Numbered from the stretch's first letter, positions 9,487 to 18,738 are shown. The stretch is 64,000 nucleotides of DNA from Jejubacter calystegiae (GCF_005671395.1 NZ_CP040428.1:2666001-2730000), one strand, 5' to 3'. Notes: generated by a model not told the origin, from the sequence alone. Numbers and translations are program-made.

Positions 9487-9510
9487 CCCCGGGCGGTTTG
9501 CCGCCCGGGG
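9487..9510. terminator. Convergent hairpin between ccdB and the purine permease gene
   Basis: CCCCGGGCGG-TTTG-CCGCCCGGGG forms a perfect 10-bp stem between two convergent genes. There is no T-run on either side, so termination is plausible but not typical. Confidence 0.5.
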
Positions 9511-9526
9511 GAGACGAAAGAGGCTG

Positions 9527-10870
9527 TCAGTGTCTTACCAGCGTGGCAAAGTAATAAATCAGCGGAATCGCCAATATCCACAGTCCCACCGGAATGTCGC
9601 GCCATTTGCCCGCAACGGCTTTAATGGCGATATAGAACAGTAGCCCACCGGCGATACCGGTACCGAAACTGTTGGCGATAAGGGTAATCATCACCATCAT
9701 CAGTACCGGCAGCCCATCGGTAAAGTTGCCAAGTTCGACTTTACGCAGGCCGCTAAACATATTCAGACCAATCAAAATCAGCGCTGGCGCTGTGGCTTCT
9801 TTAGGGATCATCAGCGCCACTGGCGTGAACAGCAGCATCAGCAGGAACATGGTCGCCGCCGCCAGGGCGGTCAGCCCGGTTTTGCCGCCTGCTTCCGCCG
9901 CCGCCGAAGATTCAATCAACGCGGTCGCAGCCGGAATGCCGACCCATGGCCCCAGCGCGGCGGCGATAGAATCCACCATAAACGGGCGATTGATATGCGG
10001 CATATTGCCTTCGTCATCCAGCAGTCCGGCCTCACCGCCTACCGCCAGCGTTGTCCCCATAGTGGAGAAAAATTCTGACGCGAAAAAGACGAATAAAAAA
10101 GGCAGAAAGGCAATGTTCAGCGCGCCTGTCAGGTCAATCTCGCCCAGCACCGGCGTAATGGGATGCGGCAGGTCGATAAAGCTGGCCGGAAGTTGGGTAA
10201 CGCCTGCCGGTACGCCGACCAGGGTGGCGAACAGAATGGCCCATAAAATGGCGCCCGGCACCCGACGCGCCTGTAGTGCAATGGCCAGAAACAGGCCACT
10301 CAGCGCCACCAGCGCGCCGGGCGACAGGAAGTCGCCCAGCATCAGCGCGTTGGTTTTAACGTTAGCCAGCACCAGCCCGGCGTTACGAAATCCCAACACC
10401 GCAACGAACAGGCCGATGGAAGCGGTCAGGCCCAGTTTGATCGACTGGGGAACCGAGCGGGTCACGACTTCACGCAGCCCGAATTTGGTCAGCAGGAAGA
10501 AGAGAATCCCTGACCAGCAGGCGATGCCGAGGCCGATTTGCCAGCCGATGCCGGCGCTGTCCGAAAGAGTGACGCCGACCAGCACCGATCCGCCGATTCC
10601 CGGTCCGACGATAAACGGCAGGTTGGCGTAGAAGGCCATCAGCAGCGAACCGATAACGAATACCACGATGGTTCCTGTGGTGGCGGCGCTTTTATCCATA
10701 CCGCCGCTGGCCAGCAGGCTGGGGATCACCACCAGTAGATAAGCAGCGGCAAGAAAGCCGGTAATGCCGGCCAGACATTCGGTACGTACGCTGCTGCCGC
10801 GAGTATACAGCGCAAAGCGCCGCTCCAGCCAGTTGGCCGGTGCGGGCGAGTTAACAGTGGTATTGGCCAT
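9527..10870 (-). CDS. AzgA/NCS2-type purine permease (AdeP/AdeQ-like)
   Basis: Multi-pass inner-membrane purine:H+ symporter. The start at 10870 (MANTTVNSPA) gives 447 residues and has an AGGAGAG ribosome-binding site; the longer frame to 10948 lies inside ade and is less likely. Family signatures include GITGFLAAAYLLVVIPSLLA, FIVGPGIGG and SEFFSTMGTTLAVGG. The start overlaps the end of the adenine deaminase gene by 20 bp, so the two are translationally coupled and adenine is the likely substrate. Hypoxanthine or guanine cannot be ruled out. Confidence 0.85.
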   Translation of the reverse strand: MANTTVNSPAPANWLERRFALYTRGSSVRTECLAGITGFLAAAYLLVVIPSLLASGGMDKSAATTGTIVVFVIGSLLMAFYANLPFIVGPGIGGSVLVGVTLSDSAGIGWQIGLGIACWSGILFFLLTKFGLREVVTRSVPQSIKLGLTASIGLFVAVLGFRNAGLVLANVKTNALMLGDFLSPGALVALSGLFLAIALQARRVPGAILWAILFATLVGVPAGVTQLPASFIDLPHPITPVLGEIDLTGALNIAFLPFLFVFFASEFFSTMGTTLAVGGEAGLLDDEGNMPHINRPFMVDSIAAALGPWVGIPAATALIESSAAAEAGGKTGLTALAAATMFLLMLLFTPVALMIPKEATAPALILIGLNMFSGLRKVELGNFTDGLPVLMMVMITLIANSFGTGIAGGLLFYIAIKAVAGKWRDIPVGLWILAIPLIYYFATLVRH

Positions 10871-12683
10871 TATTTGGCTCTCCTGGGCTATCATCTTGTT
10901 GTTGTGCGTCAGTCGGTGTTTCCCGACAGTCAATGACAGGATCGACAATCTGGCGGGTGGCGCCGTCGGTTAATCCTAAATCGGTCAGATGTGGGCCGGC
11001 GTTACAGGCCAGACAGGTGCCTTCGATCGCTTTAAATACCCGGTATGGGGGTTCCCAGTCGGCAATATCGGCACTACGCTCGCGCAGTTCGCGGAAGGCG
11101 GCGGCCAGTTCGGCAGGGGGGCTGTCGGAAAGCATTCCGGCTATCGGCATGGCCACATGAGCGATAAGCGAGCCGTTTTGCGTAAGCGCCATGCCGCCGC
11201 CGCTGGCGATAAGGGTATTGGCGGCCAGCGCCATATCATGTGGGCAGCGGCCTAGCACGACCAGGTTGTGAGAATCGTGCGAATAGCTGGTGGCGATGGC
11301 GCCGCGCAGCTCGCCCCAGCCTTCCAGTAGCGCTATTTGCGGCTTTGCGTCGTGGCGGCCGTGGCGGTGTTGAACCCAGATAAAGCTAAATCCGTCAGGC
11401 AGTTGCACGCAGCCGTTACGGATCAATACCTCTGCTTCTCCCCACCGGGTAAAGCGCGCGCCGCAAATATGGCGCAGTCGCGCCTCGCCGTGCTGAATAT
11501 TTCCGATACGCAGGGTGAAATCCCCGGGCGCTAGCGGGGCCAGGCGCAGGGTATCGCGTGGCGGCGCTGTTTGCGCGCCAGTTACCGATTCCATCATGAC
11601 GCCGTGCTGCGCGACCTGACGACCTGCCACATAGACGCGCTGTGCCTGGAGTTGATCCAGAGAGTCGAAAACCACCAGGTCGGCGCGCCGACCGGCGGCA
11701 ATCAGGCCGAGATCGTTACGCTGCAGGCGGATGGCGGCGTTGAGCGTGGCGAAACGTAACGCATCCACGGCTGGTAGCCCGTGTTCGATTAACAGATTAA
11801 GGAGTGCAACGATACCGCCTTTTTCCAGCAGGATGTCCGGCGGTACATCGTCGGTACACAGGGTTATCTGGGAAGAGAGATGCGGCAGCGTTTTCAGCGC
11901 CGCCACAATTTCCGGCAGCAGATAGGGATGCGAACCGCGTATCTCCAGGGTCAGCCCGGCGCGCAGCTTTTCCAGCGCGTCCGCGCCAGATGTGAGTTCA
12001 TGATCCGAGGTTACGCCAGCCGCCAGATAGGCCTGGAGATCCTGGCCGCTCAGGCCCCGGGCGTGCCCTTCAATCAATTTACCGCTACGTAGTCCGGCCT
12101 CCAGAATATCCTGCATCCGCTCACTGCCGTGCAGAATGCCATGCATATCCATGACTTCCGCGACGCCGCGCACTTCATCCCAGGCGAGCATGGTCTGCAT
12201 CTCTTTGCCGGAAAATTCCGCCCCGGAGCACTCCAGCCCGGGTGTGGACGGCACGCTGGAAGGCGCGGCCACCATTACCTGCAGTGGCAGGTTGCGGCTG
12301 GATTCGACGGCATAGCGGACCCCTTCGATGCCCAGCACATTCGCCAGTTCGTGAGGATCCCAGAATACAGCTGTGGTTCCCTGAGCCACGACGATTTCGG
12401 CGTAGCGCGCCGGCGGCAGGTGGGAACTTTCCAGATGCACATGGGTGTCTATCAGTCCGGGAGTAATCCAGGCGCCGGAAAGAGTATGGGTTTGATGCGC
12501 ATCATGACGGCTGCCGGGAGGGTGGACGCTGGCGATAAGTTCGCCGACGATGCCGATATCAGCCGGACGCGTTTCGCCGGTGGCCATGTCGACGATCTGA
12601 GCGTCGGTCAGTAACAGATCGAAGGCGATTTCGCCACGAGCCGCCTGTACAGCCCGGCGGCGGGTTTCAACTGAGGTGGGCAT
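10851..12683 (-). CDS. ade: Adenine deaminase (amidohydrolase)
   Basis: Metal-dependent hydrolase that turns adenine into hypoxanthine and ammonia. From the ATG at 12683 (MPTSVETRRR) it has 610 residues; an in-frame TTG at 12698 would add five. Amidohydrolase motifs are present: DTHVHLESS (metal ligands, around residue 84), WDPHELANVLG, GHARGLSG and CTDD, plus the C-terminal VTATSYSHDSHN-type block seen as ATSYSHDSHNLVVLG. The sequence differs clearly from E. coli Ade, so it is a distinct branch of the family. It forms an operon with the purine permease and is divergent from a LysR gene. Confidence 0.85.
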   Translation of the reverse strand: MPTSVETRRRAVQAARGEIAFDLLLTDAQIVDMATGETRPADIGIVGELIASVHPPGSRHDAHQTHTLSGAWITPGLIDTHVHLESSHLPPARYAEIVVAQGTTAVFWDPHELANVLGIEGVRYAVESSRNLPLQVMVAAPSSVPSTPGLECSGAEFSGKEMQTMLAWDEVRGVAEVMDMHGILHGSERMQDILEAGLRSGKLIEGHARGLSGQDLQAYLAAGVTSDHELTSGADALEKLRAGLTLEIRGSHPYLLPEIVAALKTLPHLSSQITLCTDDVPPDILLEKGGIVALLNLLIEHGLPAVDALRFATLNAAIRLQRNDLGLIAAGRRADLVVFDSLDQLQAQRVYVAGRQVAQHGVMMESVTGAQTAPPRDTLRLAPLAPGDFTLRIGNIQHGEARLRHICGARFTRWGEAEVLIRNGCVQLPDGFSFIWVQHRHGRHDAKPQIALLEGWGELRGAIATSYSHDSHNLVVLGRCPHDMALAANTLIASGGGMALTQNGSLIAHVAMPIAGMLSDSPPAELAAAFRELRERSADIADWEPPYRVFKAIEGTCLACNAGPHLTDLGLTDGATRQIVDPVIDCRETPTDAQQQDDSPGEPNNGQYHC

Positions 12684-12755
12684 AAAGGTTCCCGGCAAAA
12701 ACGGACAGAGTCGCTACTTTAAAAGCAGCGCAATCGTTTGCCCAGCTGAATAAAT

Positions 12756-12769
12756 TTATCGGCCGATAA
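12756..12769. promoter_or_regulatory. Palindromic candidate operator between ade and lysR
   Basis: TTATCGGCCGATAA is a perfect 14-bp palindrome containing the T-N11-A pattern of LysR-type sites. It lies in the 127-bp gap between the divergent ade and LysR genes, 42 bp before the LysR start, as expected for a regulator controlling both directions. Confidence 0.55.
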
Positions 12770-12810
12770 CAAAACGTTATGCTGGATAAAAATGACACCG
12801 GAATCGCCCC

Positions 12811-13722
12811 ATGACAGAACCCTGGCAGCGCCTGCCCGCGCTTTCGCTTAAGCAAATCCAGTACTTTGTGACGCTGGCCGAGTTGCGCCATTTTACCGAT
12901 ACCGCCAGTCGGCTGGCGATTAGCCAGCCCGCTTTGAGCAGCGCGTTGCGTCAGATTGAAAACGTACTCGGCGGAAAGCTGGTTAACCGCACGGCGTCGG
13001 CGGTATCGTTGACCGAACTGGGTATGGCGATTTTACCTCATGCCCGGCGGGTGCTTGGCGCGGCGCAGATGGGGTTTCACGATATGCAGCAGGTGGTGGA
13101 AGCCGGCGGCGATGGTACGGTACGGATCGGCCTGATTCCGTCAGTCAGTTCACTGCTGTTTCCCGTTATTCCGCAGCGCCTGACTCAGGTGTTTCCGCGG
13201 CTGCGAGTAGAGTTTCTGGATCGCGCGAATGATGCGCTTATGGAGAGTCTGCAACACGGACGGGTGGATTTTGGCGTCGGCGCGCTGGATAGCACGGTGC
13301 CGGCTGCGCTCAACGCTTTTCCGCTGCGTGAGGATCCCTTTGTCGCGGTGCTGCACCGCGACGATCCGCTGTCCCAGTCGGTGCACCTTCCCTGGAAACA
13401 GCTTGGCGCGCGCGATATCGCGATGTTCTCAACCGGCAACGGTCATCGTCTGGTGGCATCGCTGGTCGAGAGTCAACGCCTGACCCTGGCGGTGCGCTAC
13501 CGGGTGGATTACATCGAAACGCTGTACGGGCTGGTGCGTTCACGACTGGCCGTCGCCATTCTGCCTCACCTTTACACCACGCATCTTAACGACCCTAAGC
13601 TCAGGGTGGTGCAGTTGCAACAGCCAGAACTGACCCGCACCGTGGCGCTGTTGCGTCATTCACAACCGCTGCCGCCGCTGATTGAACAGTGTTTTCATCT
13701 GTTACGCAGCGCGCTGCGTTAA
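12811..13722 (+). CDS. LysR-family regulator, probable control of ade-permease
   Basis: LysR-type regulator of 303 residues. The N-terminal winged helix-turn-helix covers about residues 12-70 (LAELRHFTDTASRLAISQPA), and a periplasmic-binding-protein-like effector domain occupies about 95-300. It is divergent from ade with a palindromic site between them, so it probably responds to a purine or related ligand. It converges with the DapA-family gene with only 7 bp between stops. Confidence 0.85.
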   Translation: MTEPWQRLPALSLKQIQYFVTLAELRHFTDTASRLAISQPALSSALRQIENVLGGKLVNRTASAVSLTELGMAILPHARRVLGAAQMGFHDMQQVVEAGGDGTVRIGLIPSVSSLLFPVIPQRLTQVFPRLRVEFLDRANDALMESLQHGRVDFGVGALDSTVPAALNAFPLREDPFVAVLHRDDPLSQSVHLPWKQLGARDIAMFSTGNGHRLVASLVESQRLTLAVRYRVDYIETLYGLVRSRLAVAILPHLYTTHLNDPKLRVVQLQQPELTRTVALLRHSQPLPPLIEQCFHLLRSALR

Positions 13723-13729
13723 ACGGAGA

Positions 13730-14614
13730 TTATGCCAGTCCCAGCCGTTTCAGAACTTCAGCCAGCTCCTGGCGCGCTTCCCCTTCCAGCGCCCGCAGTG
13801 GGGCCGGTAAGCAGGGGGGGGCCGCCAGCCCCAGAATTTCGGCAGCGCTGGCGATGCAGCGCAGGCTTCCAAAGCGGGTAAACAGCGCCCATAGCGGCGT
13901 CAGCCTCTCTGAAAGGGCGATGGCCCCGGGCGGTTCGGCACGGGTTATCTCCAGCGCCTGATCCGGAAACAGCCCGCCGATCACTGAATACCAGGCGTCG
14001 CATCCGGCATTCAGACCGGTGGCGGCGCAGGCATCGCCGCTAACGCCCTGAGTGATATGAGCGGGCAGTAGCGCGCGCAGTTTCTCGACCCGTTCCCTGG
14101 CGGCATTAGGGTTGGCGGGGCCTCCCGGAATTTTAAATGACGCCACGCCCGGCAGCTCGGCAATGCGGGCGTACAGGGCGTCGCTAAACTCGAAGCGGGT
14201 GACTCTGGGATTGTCATAGACGCATAGCGGCAGGGAGCTCTGGTGGGTGACCGTCTCATACAGATGAAACACCTCCTCTTCCGTTAACGGCTGGTAAGAG
14301 AAGGGAGCCAGCAGCACTCCGCTGGCCCCTGCCTGTTCGGCATCCCGGGCCAACTGGACGACTTCCCGGGTGCTCAGGGCGCTAATACCAACGATCACCG
14401 GAATACCTTCGGCGGCGGCTATCGCCCACCGGGTAACTTCAGCGCGTTCCTGCTGGCTTAAGTAAGGGGCACAGCCGGTGGAGCCCAGTATGCTGATGGA
14501 ATCGACCCCGGCGCGGCGTAACCGCGCAATCAGGCCGACAAACGCGGCTTGATCAGGGAGCCCGTCGCGCAGGGGGGTTAACGGAAAGGCGCTCAGGCCG
14601 GTAAAAATCGACAC
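13730..14614 (-). CDS. DapA/NanA-family class I lyase or aldolase
   Basis: TIM-barrel enzyme of the dihydrodipicolinate synthase/N-acetylneuraminate lyase superfamily, 294 residues. The Schiff-base Lys161 (ASFKIPGG), Tyr133 (CVYDNP) and Arg137 align with the DapA catalytic set, so it should be active on a 2-oxo acid. The substrate loop reads GSTGCAP instead of the GTTGE of DapA, so it is probably not the lysine-pathway enzyme. The substrate is unknown. A small monooxygenase-fold gene lies 25 bp upstream on the same strand. Confidence 0.8.
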   Translation of the reverse strand: MSIFTGLSAFPLTPLRDGLPDQAAFVGLIARLRRAGVDSISILGSTGCAPYLSQQERAEVTRWAIAAAEGIPVIVGISALSTREVVQLARDAEQAGASGVLLAPFSYQPLTEEEVFHLYETVTHQSSLPLCVYDNPRVTRFEFSDALYARIAELPGVASFKIPGGPANPNAARERVEKLRALLPAHITQGVSGDACAATGLNAGCDAWYSVIGGLFPDQALEITRAEPPGAIALSERLTPLWALFTRFGSLRCIASAAEILGLAAPPCLPAPLRALEGEARQELAEVLKRLGLA

Positions 14615-14639
14615 TCAACCTCCGGAATCGGGGGAGGAT

Positions 14640-15002
14640 TTATTGCCCCGAAGTTTCAGGAATACCGCTATAGCGTAGCGGATAATTCGCCAGAGGATGA
14701 GAAAGATGATGGTTATGGGCGCCTTCTATCTGCGCAATGATCACCTGGTAACCTTCCAGCCAGCGCCCGTTCTGCTGTTTTGCCTTCTGATGCTCAACGT
14801 TGGTCATCAGGATTTCCATGGCTTCCCGGCTGCGCCAGTAATAGTTATTGATGATGCGGCCGCTGGCGGTATCGGTATAGCTTTCCATACCGATAAAATC
14901 AGTCAGGGTTTTGGTGAAGTTTTCAATCCAGCCATCGAGACGGTAAAAGTCGTCGTCGTACTCCCCTTTGTCGAAGATAAAGCTGCTGAGAAACAGGGTC
15001 AT
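14640..15002 (-). CDS. Small ABM-fold (antibiotic biosynthesis monooxygenase-like) protein
   Basis: A protein of 120 residues from the ATG at 15002, which has an AAGGAA ribosome-binding site; the longer frame to 15044 lacks one. The central segment (IENFTKTLTDFIGMESYT, then INNYYWRSREAMEILM) has the look of the dimeric alpha+beta ABM/YgiN fold, in which residues of this kind line a small-molecule pocket. No catalytic residue can be named. It may be cotranscribed with the DapA-family gene 25 bp downstream. Confidence 0.6.
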   Translation of the reverse strand: MTLFLSSFIFDKGEYDDDFYRLDGWIENFTKTLTDFIGMESYTDTASGRIINNYYWRSREAMEILMTNVEHQKAKQQNGRWLEGYQVIIAQIEGAHNHHLSHPLANYPLRYSGIPETSGQ

Positions 15003-15073
15003 ATTTTGTTCCTTAATGCGTGAACGACACAATTTGTCGTACATAAAGATCCAGTGTGCCAGCCGGGTAGCCT

Positions 15074-15766
15074 TTATGCCTGAACGCCGATCAAGGTTTT
15101 ACTGATGCTGGCGCCGGGCATCATCCGTATCAGCCCCTCGCACAGTTTGTCTCCCGCTTCCTGCAGGGCGTCCAGCGGCATCTCCGGCAGGCTTTCCAGA
15201 ATAAACCACATACGTTCGTCATCGGCGCACAGGCGGGTTCTGACGCCCTGACGCCAGTTCCAGCGTCGGCAGGTGACGCCTTTATCGTCGCACCATACCA
15301 CTTCGCCGGGTTCCGGTAGCTCGTGCGACAATTCGCCCTCTTTCACGGTGTCGAAAAGCTCGGTGCCGTTAGCGATCTTCAGTCGCGGTTCGCCCACGTA
15401 AGCTGCAATATTTTCCCCGCCGACCGGAATAGCGTATTCAATACTGATGGCGTTATAGAGATCGACCACCGGATCGATGGCGGGCAGGATGCCGTCGCGC
15501 TGAACGCGTTTTAATAACGCTGCGGCGGAGCAGGGCGTGCGTTTGGGTTTGGCGCCAAAGGCTTTAAAGACCTCGTCCCAGGCGGCCAGATGCGCCTGTG
15601 CCCAGGGGGCGCCACCCTTGGCAGCCACGGCGCAGGCGTGATTCAGCGCCTGCTGGCCGACATGCGGATTCTCGACAGGGGCGGCAGTTACCGCGATGCT
15701 GAGCGCCCGAAAGCCGGGGGCCAGAGTGGCGATTTTCGGGTCGATTGACGGGGTTACGCAAAGCAT
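15074..15766 (-). CDS. B3/4 (tRNA-synthetase-like) domain protein
   Basis: A stand-alone B3/B4-domain protein of 230 residues, related to the editing region of phenylalanyl-tRNA synthetase beta. Stretches such as VVDLYNAISIEYAIPVGGENI and GEVVWCDDKGVTCRRWNWRQG are typical of the family. The ATG at 15766 has an AGGA ribosome-binding site; the longer frame crosses into the regulator gene. It is divergent from an XRE-cupin regulator over 43 bp, which probably controls it. Free-standing B3/4 proteins are suspected to hydrolyse mischarged aminoacyl-tRNA, but the role here is unproven. Confidence 0.75.
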   Translation of the reverse strand: MLCVTPSIDPKIATLAPGFRALSIAVTAAPVENPHVGQQALNHACAVAAKGGAPWAQAHLAAWDEVFKAFGAKPKRTPCSAAALLKRVQRDGILPAIDPVVDLYNAISIEYAIPVGGENIAAYVGEPRLKIANGTELFDTVKEGELSHELPEPGEVVWCDDKGVTCRRWNWRQGVRTRLCADDERMWFILESLPEMPLDALQEAGDKLCEGLIRMMPGASISKTLIGVQA

Positions 15767-15792
15767 ATGATAATCCTGTATTGACTGTTTTA

Positions 15793-15802
15793 TACCATGG
15801 TA
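15793..15802. promoter_or_regulatory. Palindrome in the B3/4-regulator divergent promoter
   Basis: TACCATGGTA is a perfect 10-bp palindrome in the 43-bp gap. A -35-like TTGACT (15781-15786) lies just before it. Both genes must be read from this short gap, so the palindrome is a good candidate operator for the adjacent XRE-cupin regulator. Confidence 0.5.
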
Positions 15803-15809
15803 ATGACCG

Positions 15810-16412
15810 ATGACCAAAAAAGTCAATAAATCGACCGATTCGGGTGCCGATATTGAACGCGTCAGCGAAGCGGTTTCGCTGCGGATAAAAAACACCCGCA
15901 AGGCGCAGCGGCTGTCGCTGGATGAGCTTTCAAGACGCGCAGGCGTCAGTAAAGGGATGCTGGTGGAAATCGAGAAGGGCAGCGCCAATCCGAGCATCGC
16001 CATTCTGTGTAAGGTGGCGGCGGCGCTAGGGCTGTCGGTGGCCGATGTGGTGAACGTGACCAGCACGCCAGCGGCGTACCTGATTGAGGCCGGGGAGATC
16101 CCAACGCTGTGGCGCGGCGAACAGGGGGGCTCCGCCCGACTACTGGCTGGTACCAGCGGGCCGAATATGATTGAGCTGTGGCGCTGGGAGATGTTTACGG
16201 ACGAAGCCTTCAGCTCGCCCGGTCACCCTCAGGGGACGTTTGAGCTGCTGCACGTTGAAGAGGGAATCCTGACGCTGAGCCTCGGCGACAGAGAACTTAG
16301 CGTAGCAGCCGGTTGCTCTGCGGTTGCCAGAACCGATGTGGCCCACGCCTATGAAAACCGTCACGGCGAGCGGCTGGTTTTCACTATGACGGTCGCTGAA
16401 CTGCATTCCTGA
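15810..16412 (+). CDS. XRE-family regulator with C-terminal cupin domain
   Basis: A 200-residue regulator: an XRE helix-turn-helix at about residues 25-80 (RLSLDELSRRAGVSKGMLVE) and a cupin sensor at about 105-195. The architecture is that of PuuR, but the sequence is clearly different. It is divergent from the B3/4-domain gene with a palindrome in the shared promoter and is likely its repressor. The ligand is not evident. Confidence 0.85.
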   Translation: MTKKVNKSTDSGADIERVSEAVSLRIKNTRKAQRLSLDELSRRAGVSKGMLVEIEKGSANPSIAILCKVAAALGLSVADVVNVTSTPAAYLIEAGEIPTLWRGEQGGSARLLAGTSGPNMIELWRWEMFTDEAFSSPGHPQGTFELLHVEEGILTLSLGDRELSVAAGCSAVARTDVAHAYENRHGERLVFTMTVAELHS

Positions 16413-16587
16413 ATGGCCGGTTTTTCATCGATGCCCTCTTTTACGAGATCGGGGGCCAACCAATGTGAGCGGAATCCTGATATTGGACTATACAGTTATC
16501 GGGAATGCCCGGTACTCTGTGATTACGCTTTTGCTTTTATCGTTTCCTTATTTCAGGACGAACACTTTTCGCGTTACGGATAGCACT

Positions 16588-18699
16588 ATGAAAAAAATAC
16601 TCGTCGGCATGCCGCTGATACTGGCTCCCGCTACCGCCGTTCAGGCGGCTAATGGTGTTGAGAAAGAACAAACCATGGTAGTGACAGCGGCGCCGGACCG
16701 TGGGCTCTCGCCGCTTACGGCACCGGGTGCGGTGAGCGTCGACTATGGCGACGACCTGCGCCAGGCCAGGCCGCAGGTCAACCTCTCGGAAGGGCTGAGC
16801 GACGTGCCCGGATTACAGATCCAAAACCGTCAGAACTATGCTCAGGATCTCCAGCTTTCCCTGCGCGGCTTTGGCTCCCGCTCCACCTTTGGGGTACGCG
16901 GTATCCGCATCTATCAGGACGGCATTCCTTCCACCATGCCTGACGGCCAGAGCCAGATCTCTAACGTGGATTTAAGTTCGGTGGAAAGCATTGAAGTATT
17001 GCGCGGCCCCTTTTCCGCGTTATACGGCAATGCCTCCGGCGGTGTGATTAATATCACCACCGAACGCGGTCGCCAGCCGACCACGCTTTCCACCAGCAAC
17101 TATTACGGCAGCTATGGCAGTTGGCGCAGCGGCGTCCGGCTGAGTGGTGCGACGGGGGAAGGCGATGCGCCTGGCGATCTCAACTACGATCTCACCACCT
17201 CGCGTTTTTCCACCCACGGCTTTCGCGACCACAGCAGCGCTCACCGCGATCTGACCAATGCGAAGCTGGGGGTCAATATTGACGATCGCAGCAGTCTGAC
17301 CCTGAGCTTTAACAGCGTCAATATTAAAGCTAACGACCCGGGTGGGCTGACGCGGGAAGAGTGGCGCAGCGATCCGCATCAGGCGCCGCGAGCCGAGCAG
17401 TACAACACCCGTAAAACCGTCAGCCAGTCCCAGCTTGGCCTGCGCTATCAGCGTGCCGTTACCGATAATGACGACTTCAGCATGACGGCCTGGGCCGGGA
17501 TGCGCGAAACCGTGCAGTATCAGTCTATCCCGTATTTTGTTCAGCAACGTAGCCGCCAGCACGCCGGGGGCGTTATCGATCTGACCCGCCATTATCAGGG
17601 CATCGATACCCGCTGGACTCACCGCATGACCGAAGGGCCGCTGCCGGTATCGTTTACCGCTGGTATCGATTACGAAACCATGACCGAGCAGCGCCGGGGC
17701 TATGAAAACTTTATCTACAGCAACGGCCACTACACCCTGGGGGAGAAGGGCGATCTGCGCCGCAAAGAGCGCAACCTGATGTGGAACGTCGACCCCTACT
17801 TACAGACCTCGTGGCAGCTAACCGAGCGCCTGACGCTGGACGCCGGGGTGCGTTACAGCTCCATCTGGTTCGACTCTAACGACCACTATGTGGTGCCGGG
17901 CAACGGCGACGACAGCGGCGAGGCCAGCTATCACAAATGGCTGCCCGCCGCGGCGCTGAAGTACACGCTGACCGACGCCTGGAATGTCTATACCTCCGTT
18001 GGGCGCGGCTATGAAACGCCGACCATCAACGAACTTTCATACCGTAACGATGGCCAGAGCGGCCTGAACTTTAAACTGAAGCCTTCCACCAGTAATACGG
18101 TAGAAGTGGGCAGTAAGATGCGGGTAGGCAACGGGCTGATTAGCGCCGCGCTGTTTGAAACCAATACCAGCGACGAGATTGTGGTCGCCAGCAGTAATAA
18201 CGGGCGCACCAGCTATCAGAACGCGGGCAAAACCCGGCGCCGCGGCGTGGAGCTGGCCTGGGATCAGCAGTTTATGGATAGCTGGCGCACGAAGCTTGCC
18301 TGGACGCTGCTGGATGCCACCTACCGTGAGGACGCAGGCGCCAATATCAAAAGCGGCAACCGAATGCCGGGAATCGCCCGTAACAGCCTTTACGCTTCGC
18401 TGGGCTGGTTGCCGGAACAGGGCTGGTACGCGGGCGGCGAAGTACGCTATCTGAGCCGTATTCAGGCCAACGACGCTAATAGCGCCTCGGCGCCGGGCTA
18501 CACCACCGTGGGGCTGAATACCGGCTATAAATTCGTGAAGGATAACTGGCTGCTGGATGTCTGGGGGCGGGTCGATAACCTGTTCGATCGCGACTATGTC
18601 GGCTCGGTTATCGTTAACGAGAGCAACGGTCGTTATTTTGAACCGGCTCCCGGCCGCAACTATGGGGTAGGGATGACGTTAAGTTATCGCTTTGAGTGA
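16588..18699 (+). CDS. pqqU: TonB-dependent outer-membrane receptor PqqU/YncD
   Basis: TonB-dependent receptor closely matching E. coli YncD (PqqU), which imports pyrroloquinoline quinone. From the ATG at 16588 it has 703 residues; the frame open to 16465 precedes the signal peptide (MKKILVGMPLILAPATAVQA). A TonB-box-like EQTMVVTAA follows the signal peptide, then the plug domain (NRQNYAQDLQLSLRGFGSRS, VLRGPFSALYGNASGG) and a 22-strand barrel ending in Phe-Glu after SYR. No Fur box was seen upstream, in keeping with a non-iron substrate. Confidence 0.9.
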   Translation: MKKILVGMPLILAPATAVQAANGVEKEQTMVVTAAPDRGLSPLTAPGAVSVDYGDDLRQARPQVNLSEGLSDVPGLQIQNRQNYAQDLQLSLRGFGSRSTFGVRGIRIYQDGIPSTMPDGQSQISNVDLSSVESIEVLRGPFSALYGNASGGVINITTERGRQPTTLSTSNYYGSYGSWRSGVRLSGATGEGDAPGDLNYDLTTSRFSTHGFRDHSSAHRDLTNAKLGVNIDDRSSLTLSFNSVNIKANDPGGLTREEWRSDPHQAPRAEQYNTRKTVSQSQLGLRYQRAVTDNDDFSMTAWAGMRETVQYQSIPYFVQQRSRQHAGGVIDLTRHYQGIDTRWTHRMTEGPLPVSFTAGIDYETMTEQRRGYENFIYSNGHYTLGEKGDLRRKERNLMWNVDPYLQTSWQLTERLTLDAGVRYSSIWFDSNDHYVVPGNGDDSGEASYHKWLPAAALKYTLTDAWNVYTSVGRGYETPTINELSYRNDGQSGLNFKLKPSTSNTVEVGSKMRVGNGLISAALFETNTSDEIVVASSNNGRTSYQNAGKTRRRGVELAWDQQFMDSWRTKLAWTLLDATYREDAGANIKSGNRMPGIARNSLYASLGWLPEQGWYAGGEVRYLSRIQANDANSASAPGYTTVGLNTGYKFVKDNWLLDVWGRVDNLFDRDYVGSVIVNESNGRYFEPAPGRNYGVGMTLSYRFE

Positions 18700-18710
18700 T
18701 AAAGAAGGAG

Positions 18711-18738
18711 GCCCCTCTCCCATCTGTCAGGAGGGGGC
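18711..18738. terminator. Convergent hairpin between pqqU and ridA-like gene
   Basis: GCCCCTC (18711-18717) pairs with GAGGGGGC (18731-18738). It is placed between convergent genes, without a clear T-run. Confidence 0.45.

Noticed and set aside
9672-10631. 319-codon plus-strand open frame over the purine permease
   Set aside because: Ser/Pro/Arg-rich shadow translation of membrane-protein codons, not a protein family.
15767-16066. Longer start for the B3/4-domain protein (330 codons)
   Set aside because: The extension runs antisense through the divergent XRE-cupin gene and its promoter; the ATG at 15766 has a ribosome-binding site.
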